A stretch of 64,000 bases of DNA from DTPU01 sp963827855. Its GTDB lineage: Bacteria > Planctomycetota > Phycisphaerae > Sedimentisphaerales > Anaerobacaceae. Made by a program: the position numbers and the translations under genes. The stretch is taken from contig CAWHBY010000002.1 in the NCBI GenBank assembly GCA_963827855.1, positions 124,001 to 188,000 of the forward strand, given 5' to 3'. Below the pieces are notes generated by a model that did no database searches, had not been told where the DNA came from, and saw only the letters and a list, made by a program, of their open reading frames with translations. Positions 37,137 to 46,352 of the stretch are shown here, in pieces. Numbering within the stretch: position 1 is the first letter of the stretch; each line of letters opens with the position of its first letter.

Positions 37137-37171
37137 CGGGGCCCGCGACTCATCGCGGGCCCCGCTCTTTT
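37137..37171 (+). terminator. Strong intrinsic terminator-like hairpin
   Basis: A 12-bp perfect GC stem (37137-37148 with 37153-37164) with loop CTCA is followed on the plus strand by CTCTTTT. The flanking genes both run on the minus strand, so the U-tract points the wrong way for them. It may end a plus-strand small RNA, or its stem alone may stop minus-strand transcripts. Confidence 0.6.
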
Positions 37172-37177
37172 CCCACA

Positions 37178-37214
37178 TAAAACTCAGAACCTGAGACTCA
37201 AAACCTAGAACCCA
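37178..37214. repeat. Heptamer tandem repeat array
   Basis: The units AAAACTC, AGAACCT, GAGACTC, AAAACCT, AGAACCC are in 7-bp phase, between the hairpin above and the end of the next minus-strand gene. Confidence 0.75.
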
Positions 37215-37225
37215 CGACCCCGTCC

Positions 37226-38071
37226 TCAGCTATTCGGCCCTCGCCAGGTCCCAATGCCATCCCACCAATAGGATAGATAGTCCGTAACGGGTCCGTCGGC
37301 CGCGGGCGATCCATGCGGAGATACGACCATCTCATGGAGCTGCCGCATACAGGCGATGCCGCCCAGCCGCCAGGCCTCAGCTCCGATCTCCACGGCCCGC
37401 GACCTCGCCTTGGCGAATCCATCGATGTCCGTCCTCATCAGGGCAGCCAGCTCCTGGGCATAGGGCCGCAGGGTTTGCTCCCAGAGCGCACGGTGCTTCT
37501 TCTCCTTCTCCAGGACCTCGGCCAGGACCTTCTGTCGTCTGGCCTCCCGATCCTGTCGTTCGGCCTCATACCGGGCCATCCGCTGCGCCCGGTGCTGCCG
37601 GCTGGCAGGCAGCAACCCCTCCACCACTGCGATGGTCGGATCCAGGATCACCCAGAACGCGAACGTCATGCCGAAAGTCCCGATGGTCGTCCGGTGTATG
37701 AACTCGCCGCCCCCTTCCAGCCCCAGGCCGCTCAGGCAACCCGCAAGGCCGCCCAGGAAGGGACCTGCCGCATAGAGCATCATGTACTGCTTGCTACACG
37801 TTAGCGGGTGCTCAGGTTGCAGGTGCTGGGTACGGCTCACGCCCCTGAAGAGCGCGAACAGGTAAAGGCTGACCAGCACGAAGACCAGGACCACCGAATA
37901 CCCGGACAGCGAGAAGATGACCCACCAATTGACGCCCCGTTCGCGGAGGGCCACCACCAACAGGAAAGCCAGGCACGTGATGAACCACGCAGTGCTCAAC
38001 ACGTGCAGGACCTTGGTGTAGTCCAGGCCTTCGGATCTCTGTCTCTGGGCAGATGGCGAATGGGCGTCCAT
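37226..38071 (-). CDS. Integral membrane protein with cytoplasmic coiled-coil tail
   Basis: Protein of 281 residues. Four hydrophobic segments are predicted (VLSTAWFITCLAFLLVVAL, WWVIFSLSGYSVVLVFVLVS, MLYAAGPFLGGLAGCLSGL, TIGTFGMTFAFWVILDPTIA). A charged helical stretch of about 60 residues follows (RMARYEAERQDREARRQKV and onwards), probably a coiled coil. No family recognised. It follows the Wza-like exporter gene by 13 bp and may be an accessory of that export system. Confidence 0.6.
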   Translation of the reverse strand: MDAHSPSAQRQRSEGLDYTKVLHVLSTAWFITCLAFLLVVALRERGVNWWVIFSLSGYSVVLVFVLVSLYLFALFRGVSRTQHLQPEHPLTCSKQYMMLYAAGPFLGGLAGCLSGLGLEGGGEFIHRTTIGTFGMTFAFWVILDPTIAVVEGLLPASRQHRAQRMARYEAERQDREARRQKVLAEVLEKEKKHRALWEQTLRPYAQELAALMRTDIDGFAKARSRAVEIGAEAWRLGGIACMRQLHEMVVSPHGSPAADGPVTDYLSYWWDGIGTWRGPNS

Positions 38072-38084
38072 GGTTATCCACGGG

Positions 38085-38882
38085 TTACTTGTTCGCAAAG
38101 CTGCCGTAAGGACTGACTCCGGCACTGCCGCCGCTCAGGTAATAGGCGCCGGTGAACGCCCTGGTGATCGGCGTGATGATCTCTTCGATCTTGAGCGAGA
38201 ACCAGGCCAACACGGTCGGGGGCACCCATACGATATCCCCTTCCTGCAGCAGAACGTTCTTGCTCAGGTCGCCGTAGACGACCATCCGGCCGTAGCTCGC
38301 CTCGAAGATCCTCGGGCCCGGGCTGTTGGGATCCCCCGACGGCCTGATGACCTGGACCCGGTCTCCCCAGGCCATGGGACTGAGGCGAGCGTCTGCCAGG
38401 GCGGAGAGTACCGAGTCGCGGCCCGTATAGACCTTCCGGCCGGGCGTCACCACCTGTCCCAGGACGTAGTAGAACTCACTCTGGAAGGCCGCCACTCGCA
38501 CGTCGATCCGCTTGTCGCCCGGCAGGGTATACAGGCCGGCAACCTTGCCTTCGAGGATGGCCGCCACCTGGGCGGGCGTCTTGCCTGCCACCTCGATCTC
38601 GCCGAGGGCCTCGAAGCTCACCTTGCCGTCCGGCCGGATACGCTGCCTCTGCTTGTCGATCTCAGGCACCCTCGCACAGTGGATCTCGATCTCGTCAGGA
38701 GGCTGAAGGATGTAGTTCAAGGCAGTGACCTCAACCTCGTAAGGCTTCTTGAAGGCCATGATGTTCCTGGGATTCGAGGAGAAGCACCCTGCGGTCCCAA
38801 GGACAAACGCCACGACGCCCACCGTCAGGGCCAGCCTCACACAGACCTTTGAAGTGTTCCTCTCACGCCTTGATTGTCGCAT
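38085..38882 (-). CDS. Polysaccharide export lipoprotein (Wza/GumB-like)
   Basis: Protein of 265 residues with a lipoprotein signal (LALTVGVVAFVLGTAGC). The Poly_export domain is recognisable: YILQPPDEIEIHC, RIRPDGKVSFEALGEIEVAGKTPAQVA. SLBB-like segments follow (EFYYVLGQVVTPGRKVYTG), and the chain closes with NVLLQEGDIVWVPPT. Such proteins form the outer-membrane channel for capsule or exopolysaccharide. It is consistent with the nucleotide-sugar genes 6-10 kb away, although no polymerase or chain-length gene is in this window. Confidence 0.92.
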   Translation of the reverse strand: MRQSRRERNTSKVCVRLALTVGVVAFVLGTAGCFSSNPRNIMAFKKPYEVEVTALNYILQPPDEIEIHCARVPEIDKQRQRIRPDGKVSFEALGEIEVAGKTPAQVAAILEGKVAGLYTLPGDKRIDVRVAAFQSEFYYVLGQVVTPGRKVYTGRDSVLSALADARLSPMAWGDRVQVIRPSGDPNSPGPRIFEASYGRMVVYGDLSKNVLLQEGDIVWVPPTVLAWFSLKIEEIITPITRAFTGAYYLSGGSAGVSPYGSFANK

Positions 38883-39000
38883 GTTCAGTCCTCTCTAAAA
38901 GCCCCTAACACGCCATCGCAGAAGACGGCACAATTCCTAAAACCAAAGTCCATATAGCCCAACCTTATGTTATCGGCTGCCCAGGTGGTCCACCTTGAAG

Positions 39001-39240
39001 TCAGCCGACCATCGTGAGTCCGCCGGTCCTGAGGCCGTAGGCCGGGTGGTGGCATCGCAGATCCCTTCCAGCAGCCACGCACAGAAGCATGGACGCGACA
39101 TCGCCATGGGTCACCAGCAACACTCTCCCGCCCCTGACCTGGGCACGGACGGCCTCGCAGACCAGGGATTCGGCCCTTTTCAGTACTGCCGTCGCAGCTT
39201 CCGGCGAGGTACCCACCGAGTGCCGTCCTGCAGCCGTCAG
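39001..39240 (-). pseudogene. C-terminal half of a histidine phosphatase
   Basis: The frame reads AATAVLKRAESLVCEAVRAQ, then GGRVLLVTHGDVASML and onwards to MVG. This matches the second half of the phosphoglycerate-mutase-like family, with the catalytic-site His in LVTHGD. The N-terminal RHG(E) motif and the first 80-100 residues are missing; directly upstream is the end of a Nudix gene. By chance the frame stays open through that Nudix gene, which produces a misleading long ORF (39001-39930). Confidence 0.6.
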
Positions 39241-39930
39241 CGGCCACCGAGGTACTCCAGACATACGGGCAGTGACAGGCGAAGGCCGTTGGCCACCGGG
39301 ATCTGCCTCTGGCTCAGCAACTGCCCGGCCTCTCTCGCCGGGCACAGGTAGACGCCCACCACCTCCCCATCCGTGAAGCCGAGACATGCCAATGAGGCAA
39401 TCCGGGCCATGTACACGTCTGCGCCACTCGGCGTCATAGAAGGCCCGGTCGTCAGCTTGAGGGGTGCAGTCGTAGCCTCCGACCAAGGTCAGCTCCCCTG
39501 CCACCAGGTCGCTGGGGCCTACACCCATCTCCTCCTGCATCTCCGCCAGTGCCGACTGCCTGGGGTCCGCCAATCCCACCACGTGACCGCCGACCGAAAT
39601 GTCGATGAACCCCGGGTAGTCCCTCTTGGTCCAACTGCGAACCTGGCACACGAACACGCGCCCCAGCTTGGGACTGTCCCACGACATAAGCACGTGCACG
39701 GCCCGATGACGCAAGGCGAGCAGGTGACACAGCCACCGGGGCGCCTGGCGGACAGGTTCGAGCCTCCGGCCAAGGCCGTCCACCAACACCAGGGACTCCG
39801 TCTCTTGACCCTTGGGATCTGCCCATTCGATCCATCGGCCACAGAGCTCATCCAACCGGGGCTGGCTGACGGCCTGACCTCTGTTGAACGCACCTCTCAG
39901 AATGGCCACCTCTTCCCAACCGGGGCCCAT
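39237..39930 (-). CDS. Nudix hydrolase (IPP-isomerase-like), frameshifted
   Basis: About 231 residues when two frames are joined at 39417. The first frame has SWTKRDYPGFIDISVGGHVVG then ALAEMQEEMGVGP, a Nudix box with the expected acidic residues. The second has DVYMARIASLACLGFTDGEV and ends LSLPVCLEYLGGR. Restoring two G gives EWGADVYMARI across the junction; removing one base would also work. It starts 5 bp after the FGGY kinase stop and is co-directional with it. Substrate unknown. Confidence 0.75.
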
Positions 39931-39934
39931 GGAG

Positions 39935-41433
39935 CTATCCCTGCACGCCGACCTGGGTATCGAGCACCTCCCGCCACCGGGCGTAGGCCTCCTGGTAGGC
40001 GGCCCGTGATCTGCCGTCCGGCCGGATGGTCTTCTTGCGGTCCAGACCCCTGAAGGCCTCGCGAATACTGTGGTAGACGCCCGCCCCTACCCCTGCGCCC
40101 GGGCCGCGCCCTGGGCGCCATCGGTGTTGTAGAGCTCCACTGTGGCGCCGGTGACCGTGGCGAAGGCCTCCGCAAACAGCGGACTGAGGAACATGTTGGC
40201 ATGGCCCGCCCGCACGGTCTTGGCCTTGACGCCTGCGTGCTTCTGCATGATGTCGAGCCCGTACTTGAGGGCGAAGACGATCCCTTCCTGGCTCGCGCGG
40301 AGCAGGTGGGCCCGCGTGTGGGTATTGAACCGCAGGCCCCTGACCAGGGCGCCGATGTCGCTGTTTTCCAGCGTCCGCTCCGCGCCATTGCCGTAGGGCA
40401 GGACCACCAGACCGTCGGAGCCTGCAGGGACCTGGGAGGCCAGCTCATTCATCTTCGGATAGTCGATCCCGCCTGCAGCATTGTGCTTGAGCCAGCTATT
40501 GAGGATGCCGGTGCCGTTGAGGCACAGGAGCACGCCGTAGCGGGGAGAGCTGGGTCGGTGATTGACGTGGACGAAGGTATTGACGCGGCTCTTGGGATCG
40601 TACTGCTCCTTGTCGCTGATCCCGTAGACCACGCCGGAGGTGCCCGCCGTGGCCGCCACCTCGCCCGGATCCAGGACGTTGAGCGACAAGGCGTTGTTCG
40701 GCTGGTCGCCCGCCCTGTAGGCGATGGGCGTCCCGGCCGCAAGTCCCAGCTCCCTGGCTGCTCCGCCGGTCAGCTCGCCCTGGACCGAGAAGGTCTCCAC
40801 GCGGCCGCAGATCAGGTCCGCATCCAGTTTGTACTGGTCCAGCACGAACTGCGCCAGGCCCTGCTTACGGTAGTCCCAGAGGATTCCCTCGGAAAGACCC
40901 GAGGCCGTCGTCTGCATCAGGCCCGTCATCTTGAAGGCAATATAGTCGCCGGGAAGCATGATCTTGTAGATCCGCTTATAGAGGCTGGGCTCATTGGCCT
41001 TGACCCATGCCAGCTTAGAGGCCGTGAAGTTGCCGGGCAGATTGAGCAGGTTCTTGAGACACTTGCCCCGGCCGATTCCTTCCGCTGCCTTGCGGCCATT
41101 CTCCACCGCCCGGCTATCGCACCAGATGATCGCGGGCCGCAGGACGCGCCCCGCCTTGTCCACGGTCACCAGCCCGTGCATCTGATACGAGATCCCGATG
41201 GCCGCGACGTCCTTCGGCGTGAAGCCCTTGGTCGCCCGGATCTGGCGGATCGCGGCAGCCGCGTGCTGCCACCAAGTCTCAGGATGCTGCTCCGCCCAAC
41301 CCGCCTTCTTTGCGATGATCTCCATCTCCTTTTTCGGAGACGTGGCAGAAGCCAGGACCTTTCCGGTCGACGCATCCACCAGGCTTGCCTTGATCGAAGA
41401 ACTGCCTACGTCCAATCCAAGTAAGGTCTTCAT
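39935..41433 (-). CDS. xylB: FGGY-family carbohydrate kinase, probable xylulokinase (frameshifted)
   Basis: About 499 residues when one missing G at 40100 is restored. The N-terminal ATPase motif is LLGLDVGSSSIKASLVD. Xylulokinase-like blocks follow: GWAEQHPETWW, IGISYQMHGLVTVD, IIWCDSRAVE, and the adenosine-binding FRGLDRKKTIRPDG near the end. The break falls in the family motif AARGAGVGAGVY, which is perfect after repair. It would phosphorylate D-xylulose or a related ketose. The following Nudix gene is in the same orientation. Ribulose or glycerol kinase activity is possible but fits less well. Confidence 0.85.
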
Positions 41434-41480
41434 GGATCTTGCCCTTTCAGAGTCTATCTCAAAACCTCTTCCTACTACGT

Positions 41481-42017
41481 TCAGACATCCCCCATCCGAT
41501 CTACCCTTCGAACCATCCCGTAACCCCAGACGACCGCACTGATCAGGCAGACCAGCGCACTGATCCGATGGATCTCCAGCAGCGGGTCCTGCCACGCAGT
41601 CCCAAACAAGGGAAAGAAATTCACAAGGACGGCCAACACCGTCGGCACACCCGACGTCAACATCAACCAGAAGGCGATCTTACGGCCCCACGGGCAGGTA
41701 CTGGTCCAGTGATCCCACGCCCACACCACCCCGCAGCCGGCCAGGCTCGCCATGAACACGCCGCCCAAGGCCACGTGCAGCATCAGCAGGTACCCCGACA
41801 GGCCCTCGTCACGGACCAGCCGTGGATAGAACCCAGTGGCCGCCAGGGCCAGCACACACGCCATCAAGAGCATGGCTGCGACTGCCCTGATCAGCCGGGC
41901 CACAGGACAGGCAGGCCGCAGCTCGGGTTCGGCCCTACGGCCGCGCCGCAGCACGGCGTGGGCCGCAATCCCCAACACCGTGATCACCAAGGCTGCAAAG
42001 GCCACCTGCCGGAACAT
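41481..42017 (-). CDS. Di-haem cytochrome b-like membrane protein
   Basis: Protein of 178 residues with five likely transmembrane helices (VAFAALVITVLGIAAHAVL, AAMLLMACVLALAATGF, LLMLHVALGGVFMASLAGC, FWLMLTSGVPTVLAVLVNF, ALVCLISAVVWGYGMV). Histidines lie at helix edges (AAHAV, LMLHVA, EIHRIS), as in DUF4405/cytochrome b561-type anchors. It starts 2 bp after the multihaem cytochrome stop, so the pair probably forms a quinone-to-periplasm electron-transfer unit. Confidence 0.75.
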   Translation of the reverse strand: MFRQVAFAALVITVLGIAAHAVLRRGRRAEPELRPACPVARLIRAVAAMLLMACVLALAATGFYPRLVRDEGLSGYLLMLHVALGGVFMASLAGCGVVWAWDHWTSTCPWGRKIAFWLMLTSGVPTVLAVLVNFFPLFGTAWQDPLLEIHRISALVCLISAVVWGYGMVRRVDRMGDV

Positions 42018-42019
42018 GG

Positions 42020-43976
42020 CTAGTCCCCTTCCCTTCCTGAAAAGACCTTCGCTATCCTGACCAAGGCCCTGGCCCCGAACGCCAGGACCAGGAGGATCAG
42101 GATTGCCCCAGAGCACAGGCCCACCGCCTGCATCCACGGCCGAAACACGAAGGACCATCCGAACAGATCCGCCTTGGTCGCATCGACCGCCTCAAACTCC
42201 GACATGGACCTGTGTTGCCCCTGGCCGGAGACCATCGCGGTATCCACAGGCACCTCTGCCGTGAAGAACGCAGAGCCGCGGTCGTGACAATCCCTGCACC
42301 TCCGGACCCCGAGCGACTGGCTGGTCGGCCTGACGTCATGGGCTGCGGGCCAGAGCACGGGAGCCGCTGCCGGGTGCGATCTGGAGACAAGCCTGCCGTT
42401 TGCATCCACGCTGTGCATCCGGCCCCCGCTGATATACACGGCCTGACCCTTGATCTGCTTGGACAGCGAGGTCAGGACCTGTGTCACTTGCTCATCACTC
42501 AGCCGCACCCAATCACGGGTCTTGGGTATCTCACTGTTGCGGATCACCCTCTTGGCAATCGGTTCCACGACCTGCAGCGGAATCGGCGAGATGCCTTCTC
42601 CTGAGTCCTGGGTGCTGGGTCCTGGGTGCTCGACCTTGGCCCAAAACGCAGGCCAGACCGCCTTGTGCGGCGCAATTTTGCCGCTCGCCAGTCTGGCAAA
42701 CACGGGCAGCACGATGTGCGGCAGAGCCCGGTCCGCCTTCTCGGCGTAGGTCGTGCCGAGGCCGTGGGCGCGGGAGGTCTTCACCCATCCGGCCTGCGAC
42801 TGAGGCCAGGGCCCGCTGTGACAGCTCGTGCACGCGAGCTTCTCGAAGTGAACCAAGGGCAGGCCCTTGTGCCTCGGCACAGGCGCCCCCATCCTGCCTG
42901 CGCTGGGCGAGTGAGCGGCTGCAGTCCCCAGGTGGCACCCTTCGCAGGTCAGCAGATCCATCGAGGCACGATTGGGGTCAGTGAACTGCCCTGGATAGCC
43001 GCGGCTGATCTGGTGGTCGACTCCGTTGCGGTGGCAGTCCACGCACAGCATGCCCGCAGCCATGTGCACGTCCTGATCGGCCAGCACCCTCTGGCCCGCG
43101 TCAGGGCCCACGATGACATTCGAGTGACACTGATAGCACCTCTCCGCCGGGATCCTCCGGGTCAGGTCCATGAGCACGTCGTTGTGATCGTCAAAGGCAG
43201 AGGCCGCATACCATGCCACGGGCAGCGGCGCGTTCGCATCGACCGGCCCTGCGCCGGTGGCAAAGGGATCATACCCTGCAGGCGCATTGCGGACCGATCC
43301 CCTGACGTTGGCGAATTCGCAGGACGCTGCAGCCGCCCACCGATAGTTGCCTTCCCTCACCTGGTCTGCGTAGCCGAAGGCCCCTCCCTGGTCCTGTCCC
43401 GGATGGGCATTGTGGCAGGCCAGACAGTTCACCTCCAGACGGCCACTCGCGGCGCCTGCCTGGCGTTGCTGGGATCGGCGGCATAGGCCTCGCCCGGACC
43501 ACCTCCGGGCATCTGGCGGCCAAATCGCCTGGCAAACTCAAACGGGCTGATCCCAAACTGATCGGGCCTGTACACGCCGGGCCACGGTCTGTACGAAAGC
43601 GGGATCTGCACGGCAAGGAGCGGATCTGCGTAGATCCAGGGTTGACCGATGCGGCCTGCGGCCGCGTTGGGGTCCATGGAGCTGAAGTGGAAGCCCTTGG
43701 CCACGACGCTGTACTCGTGGCAGTTGTTGCAGGTCCATCGCATGGAGAACGGCAGGGGATTCCTCTGCCCTGGTGTCACACGAAGGCCCTGGTCGCCGTC
43801 CTTGTCCTCAGGATATAAAGGAATGACGTGCACGTAGGCGCGCGTCCTCCGTCCGGCTGATCGCCCACCTGCGCGGCCACCGGCATCAGGGGCGCGGCCA
43901 CCATCGCCCATGCCAGGCAGGTCATCACCACCGGTCCGTCGAATTGTATGCCGCGACATTTCAAGCGATCTACCAT
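42020..43976 (-). CDS. Periplasmic multihaem c-type cytochrome (two frameshifts)
   Basis: About 652 residues when a missing G is restored at 43842 and another at 43456. The start at 43976 gives a signal peptide with MTCLAWAMVAAPLMPVAAQ. Seven CxxCH haem sites are visible: CNNCH, CLACH, CYQCH, CVDCH, CEGCH, CTSCH and CRDCH. A C-terminal membrane helix (GAILILLVLAFGARALV) anchors it. Both repaired junctions read smoothly (GGRGAYVHV and ARQGAASGRLEVNCLACH). It resembles multihaem cytochromes of anaerobic respiration; the acceptor is unknown. A heptamer repeat lies inside the coding region at 42601-42631. Confidence 0.82.
42601..42631. repeat. Heptamer repeat within the cytochrome coding sequence
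   Basis: The plus strand reads CTGAGTC, CTGGGTG, CTGGGTC, CTGGGTG in 7-bp phase. In the minus-strand gene it encodes HPGPSTQDSGEG, a flexible-looking linker between haem domains. It is the only array in the window that lies wholly inside a gene. Confidence 0.75.
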
Positions 43977-44093
43977 CCCAGGGTCATCCGCACCATTTAA
44001 CACGACCACAGGGACGACCGCAAGTGCATAGCACTTACGCTCTGCCCTTCCTACCTTCCGAGGTTCTTGCCTTCGGCAGTGTCTGTGCCGGCC

Positions 44094-44121
44094 AACAGCT
44101 AATAGCTGTTAGCTGTTGAGC
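44094..44121. repeat. Four-unit heptamer repeat
   Basis: AACAGCT, AATAGCT, GTTAGCT, GTTGAGC: exactly four 7-base units. It is also self-complementary (AACAGCTAA/TTAGCTGTT). It lies 30 bp upstream of rnr in the gap shared with the divergent cytochrome gene. Confidence 0.8.
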
Positions 44122-44151
44122 CGTGTTGCGGGCGTGGATACAATCTGGGCC

Positions 44152-46347
44152 ATGGAAAACCTCTTCAAGAAAAGCATCCTCCGGTACTTGCAGGGCGAGG
44201 ACTATTCGCCGGTCAAGGCGCCCAGGCTGGCCCGGGACCTCGGCGTGCCTGACGAAGACCTCCCTGCCTTCCAGGAGGCCTTTGACGAGCTCCGCCGGCT
44301 GGGCCGCGTGATCGTGGGCCAGGGCGAGTTGGTCAATCTGCCGCCCATGTCGGGCACAGTCGTGGGCACCTTCCGCGCGAATCCCAAGGGATTCGGGTTC
44401 GTCGTGCCCCTGGAGCCTAATAGCCACGGCGACCTGTTCATCCCTCCGGGGGGGGCCGCCGACGCGATGACCGGCGACATTGTGACGGCCAAGGTGGAGC
44501 GTAAGGAGAGGCGAGGCAGCCAGATGCGATGCAGCGGTCAGGTCCTCCATGTGCTCGAGCGGGCCAGGAACCGATTCGTCGGGACCCTCATGCGGTCCGA
44601 AGGGGTCTGGTTGATCCAGCCGGACGGGCGCGGCTTCTTTGAACCGATCTGCGTGGATGATGTGACTGCCAAGAACGCCCGCGAGAAGGACAAGGTCGTG
44701 GTCGAGATCCTCACCTACCCGACCGAACAGGAACTCGCCCGCGGGGTCATCGTGGAGGTCCTGGGCAGGGCCGGCCACTATGAGGCGGAGATCGCCTCGG
44801 TGATCCACCAGTTCCACATCAGGACCGAGTTCGACAGCGACTGTCAGGACCAGGCCCACCAGGCGGCCTCGTCCTTCAGGCCACAGGAGGCGGCGGGGCG
44901 AGAGGACCTCACGTCCATGGTCATCATCACCATAGACCCTCCGGATGCTAAGGACTTCGATGACGCCATCAGCCTCGAACGGTCCGGCGACGGGCTCTGG
45001 GTCCTGGGTGTGCACATCGCCGACGTCTGCCACTTCGTCGGCCATGACACGCCCCTGGACAAGGAGGCCGCCCAGCGAGGCAACAGCGCGTACCTGCCTG
45101 CCAGGACCATCCCCATGCTGCCCGAGGTCCTGAGCAACGGCGTCTGCTCTCTGCAGCCCGGCCAGCGGCGGTTCACCAAGAGTGCGTTCATCACCTATGA
45201 TGACGGTGGCGAGGTGGTCTCCAGGAGATTCGCTAACAGCGTGATCCGTTCCTCGCAGCGGCTGACCTATCTCCAGGCAGACGCCGCCCTCAAGGGCCAT
45301 ACCAAGGACGTGCAGCCCGAGGTCATCCGCCTTCTCAAGGAGATGGAGGCCCTCAGCCGGATCATCGAGCGGAGGCGGACCAAGGACGGCATGCTCCATC
45401 TGAGTCTGCCGGAGACCGAGCTGGTGCTCGATGCTGCAGGCCGGGTCGTGGACGCAGAGCCTGCTGAGACCAGCTATCCGCATACGATCATCGAGATGTT
45501 CATGGTGGAGGCCAACGAGGCCGTGGCCTCCCTTCTGGATCGGCTGGATGTCCCATTCATCCGCCGCGTCCACCCTGACCCAAATCCTCTGGCCCTGAAG
45601 GATTTGGCCAGGCTCGTCCGGACCTTTGGCTTTGCGCTGCCCAAAACCCCGGACCGCCACGCGATCCAGGACCTGCTGAGCGCGGCCGCAGGTCATGACG
45701 CAGAGCTGGCTATCAACCTGGTGGTCTTGCGGAGCCTGGAAAAGGCGGTCTATGCACCGCTCCACATCGGCCACTATGCCCTGGCGTCCAAGAGCTACTG
45801 TCACTTCACCAGCCCGATCCGCAGGTACGCCGATCTGCTGGTCCACAGGACGCTTCAGTACTACCTGGAAGGCAAGACCGATCAGGCACGGCGGGACGCC
45901 GCCTCCATGGACCTGGTGGAGATCGGACGCCGCATCACGTTCACCGAGCAGTGTGCCCAGGACGCGGAAGAGGATCTCAAGGCCGTGCTCATCCTGCAGA
46001 TGCTCACCCAACGGATGGCAGACCCCATCGATGGCGTGGTCACTGGACTGACCCAGTTCGGTGTGTTCGTGCGGTGCCGCAAGTTCGGCATCGAAGGGCT
46101 GATCAAGCTGGCAGACCTCGGTCCCGACGACTGGAAGTACCATGTCCAGTCGCACTGCATCGAGGGCCAGAGGTCAGGCGTGACGGTCCGGTTGGGACAA
46201 CCGATGAAGGTCAGGGTGCTCTCTGTGAACCTCCCTGGCCGGCAATTGAGTGTGGCGCCGCTCGAATCCCTGCTGCAAGCACAGCGGACGAAGCGACCGG
46301 CCAGACAGAAGGTCAGGACAAGATCGAAGCGGCATCGCCGGAGATAG
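44152..46347 (+). CDS. rnr: Ribonuclease R
   Basis: Processive 3'-5' exoribonuclease of 731 residues. Parts in order are an N-terminal winged-helix region, OB/cold-shock domains (GTVVGTFRANPKGFGFVVP), the RNB catalytic domain with the metal-binding DPPDAKDFDDAISLE, HFTSPIRRYADLLVHR, and a C-terminal S1 domain (DGVVTGLTQFGVFVRCRKFGIEGL). A basic tail (RSKRHRRR) ends it. The ATG at 44152 fits the family start. It degrades structured RNA and takes part in rRNA quality control. Confidence 0.95.
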   Translation: MENLFKKSILRYLQGEDYSPVKAPRLARDLGVPDEDLPAFQEAFDELRRLGRVIVGQGELVNLPPMSGTVVGTFRANPKGFGFVVPLEPNSHGDLFIPPGGAADAMTGDIVTAKVERKERRGSQMRCSGQVLHVLERARNRFVGTLMRSEGVWLIQPDGRGFFEPICVDDVTAKNAREKDKVVVEILTYPTEQELARGVIVEVLGRAGHYEAEIASVIHQFHIRTEFDSDCQDQAHQAASSFRPQEAAGREDLTSMVIITIDPPDAKDFDDAISLERSGDGLWVLGVHIADVCHFVGHDTPLDKEAAQRGNSAYLPARTIPMLPEVLSNGVCSLQPGQRRFTKSAFITYDDGGEVVSRRFANSVIRSSQRLTYLQADAALKGHTKDVQPEVIRLLKEMEALSRIIERRRTKDGMLHLSLPETELVLDAAGRVVDAEPAETSYPHTIIEMFMVEANEAVASLLDRLDVPFIRRVHPDPNPLALKDLARLVRTFGFALPKTPDRHAIQDLLSAAAGHDAELAINLVVLRSLEKAVYAPLHIGHYALASKSYCHFTSPIRRYADLLVHRTLQYYLEGKTDQARRDAASMDLVEIGRRITFTEQCAQDAEEDLKAVLILQMLTQRMADPIDGVVTGLTQFGVFVRCRKFGIEGLIKLADLGPDDWKYHVQSHCIEGQRSGVTVRLGQPMKVRVLSVNLPGRQLSVAPLESLLQAQRTKRPARQKVRTRSKRHRRR

Positions 46348-46352
46348 ACCCT

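Noticed and set aside
44035..46155. 706-codon open frame antisense to rnr
   Set aside because: It mirrors the rnr codon structure (high-GC antisense frames stay open) and contains no recognisable motif, whereas rnr has all RNase R signatures.
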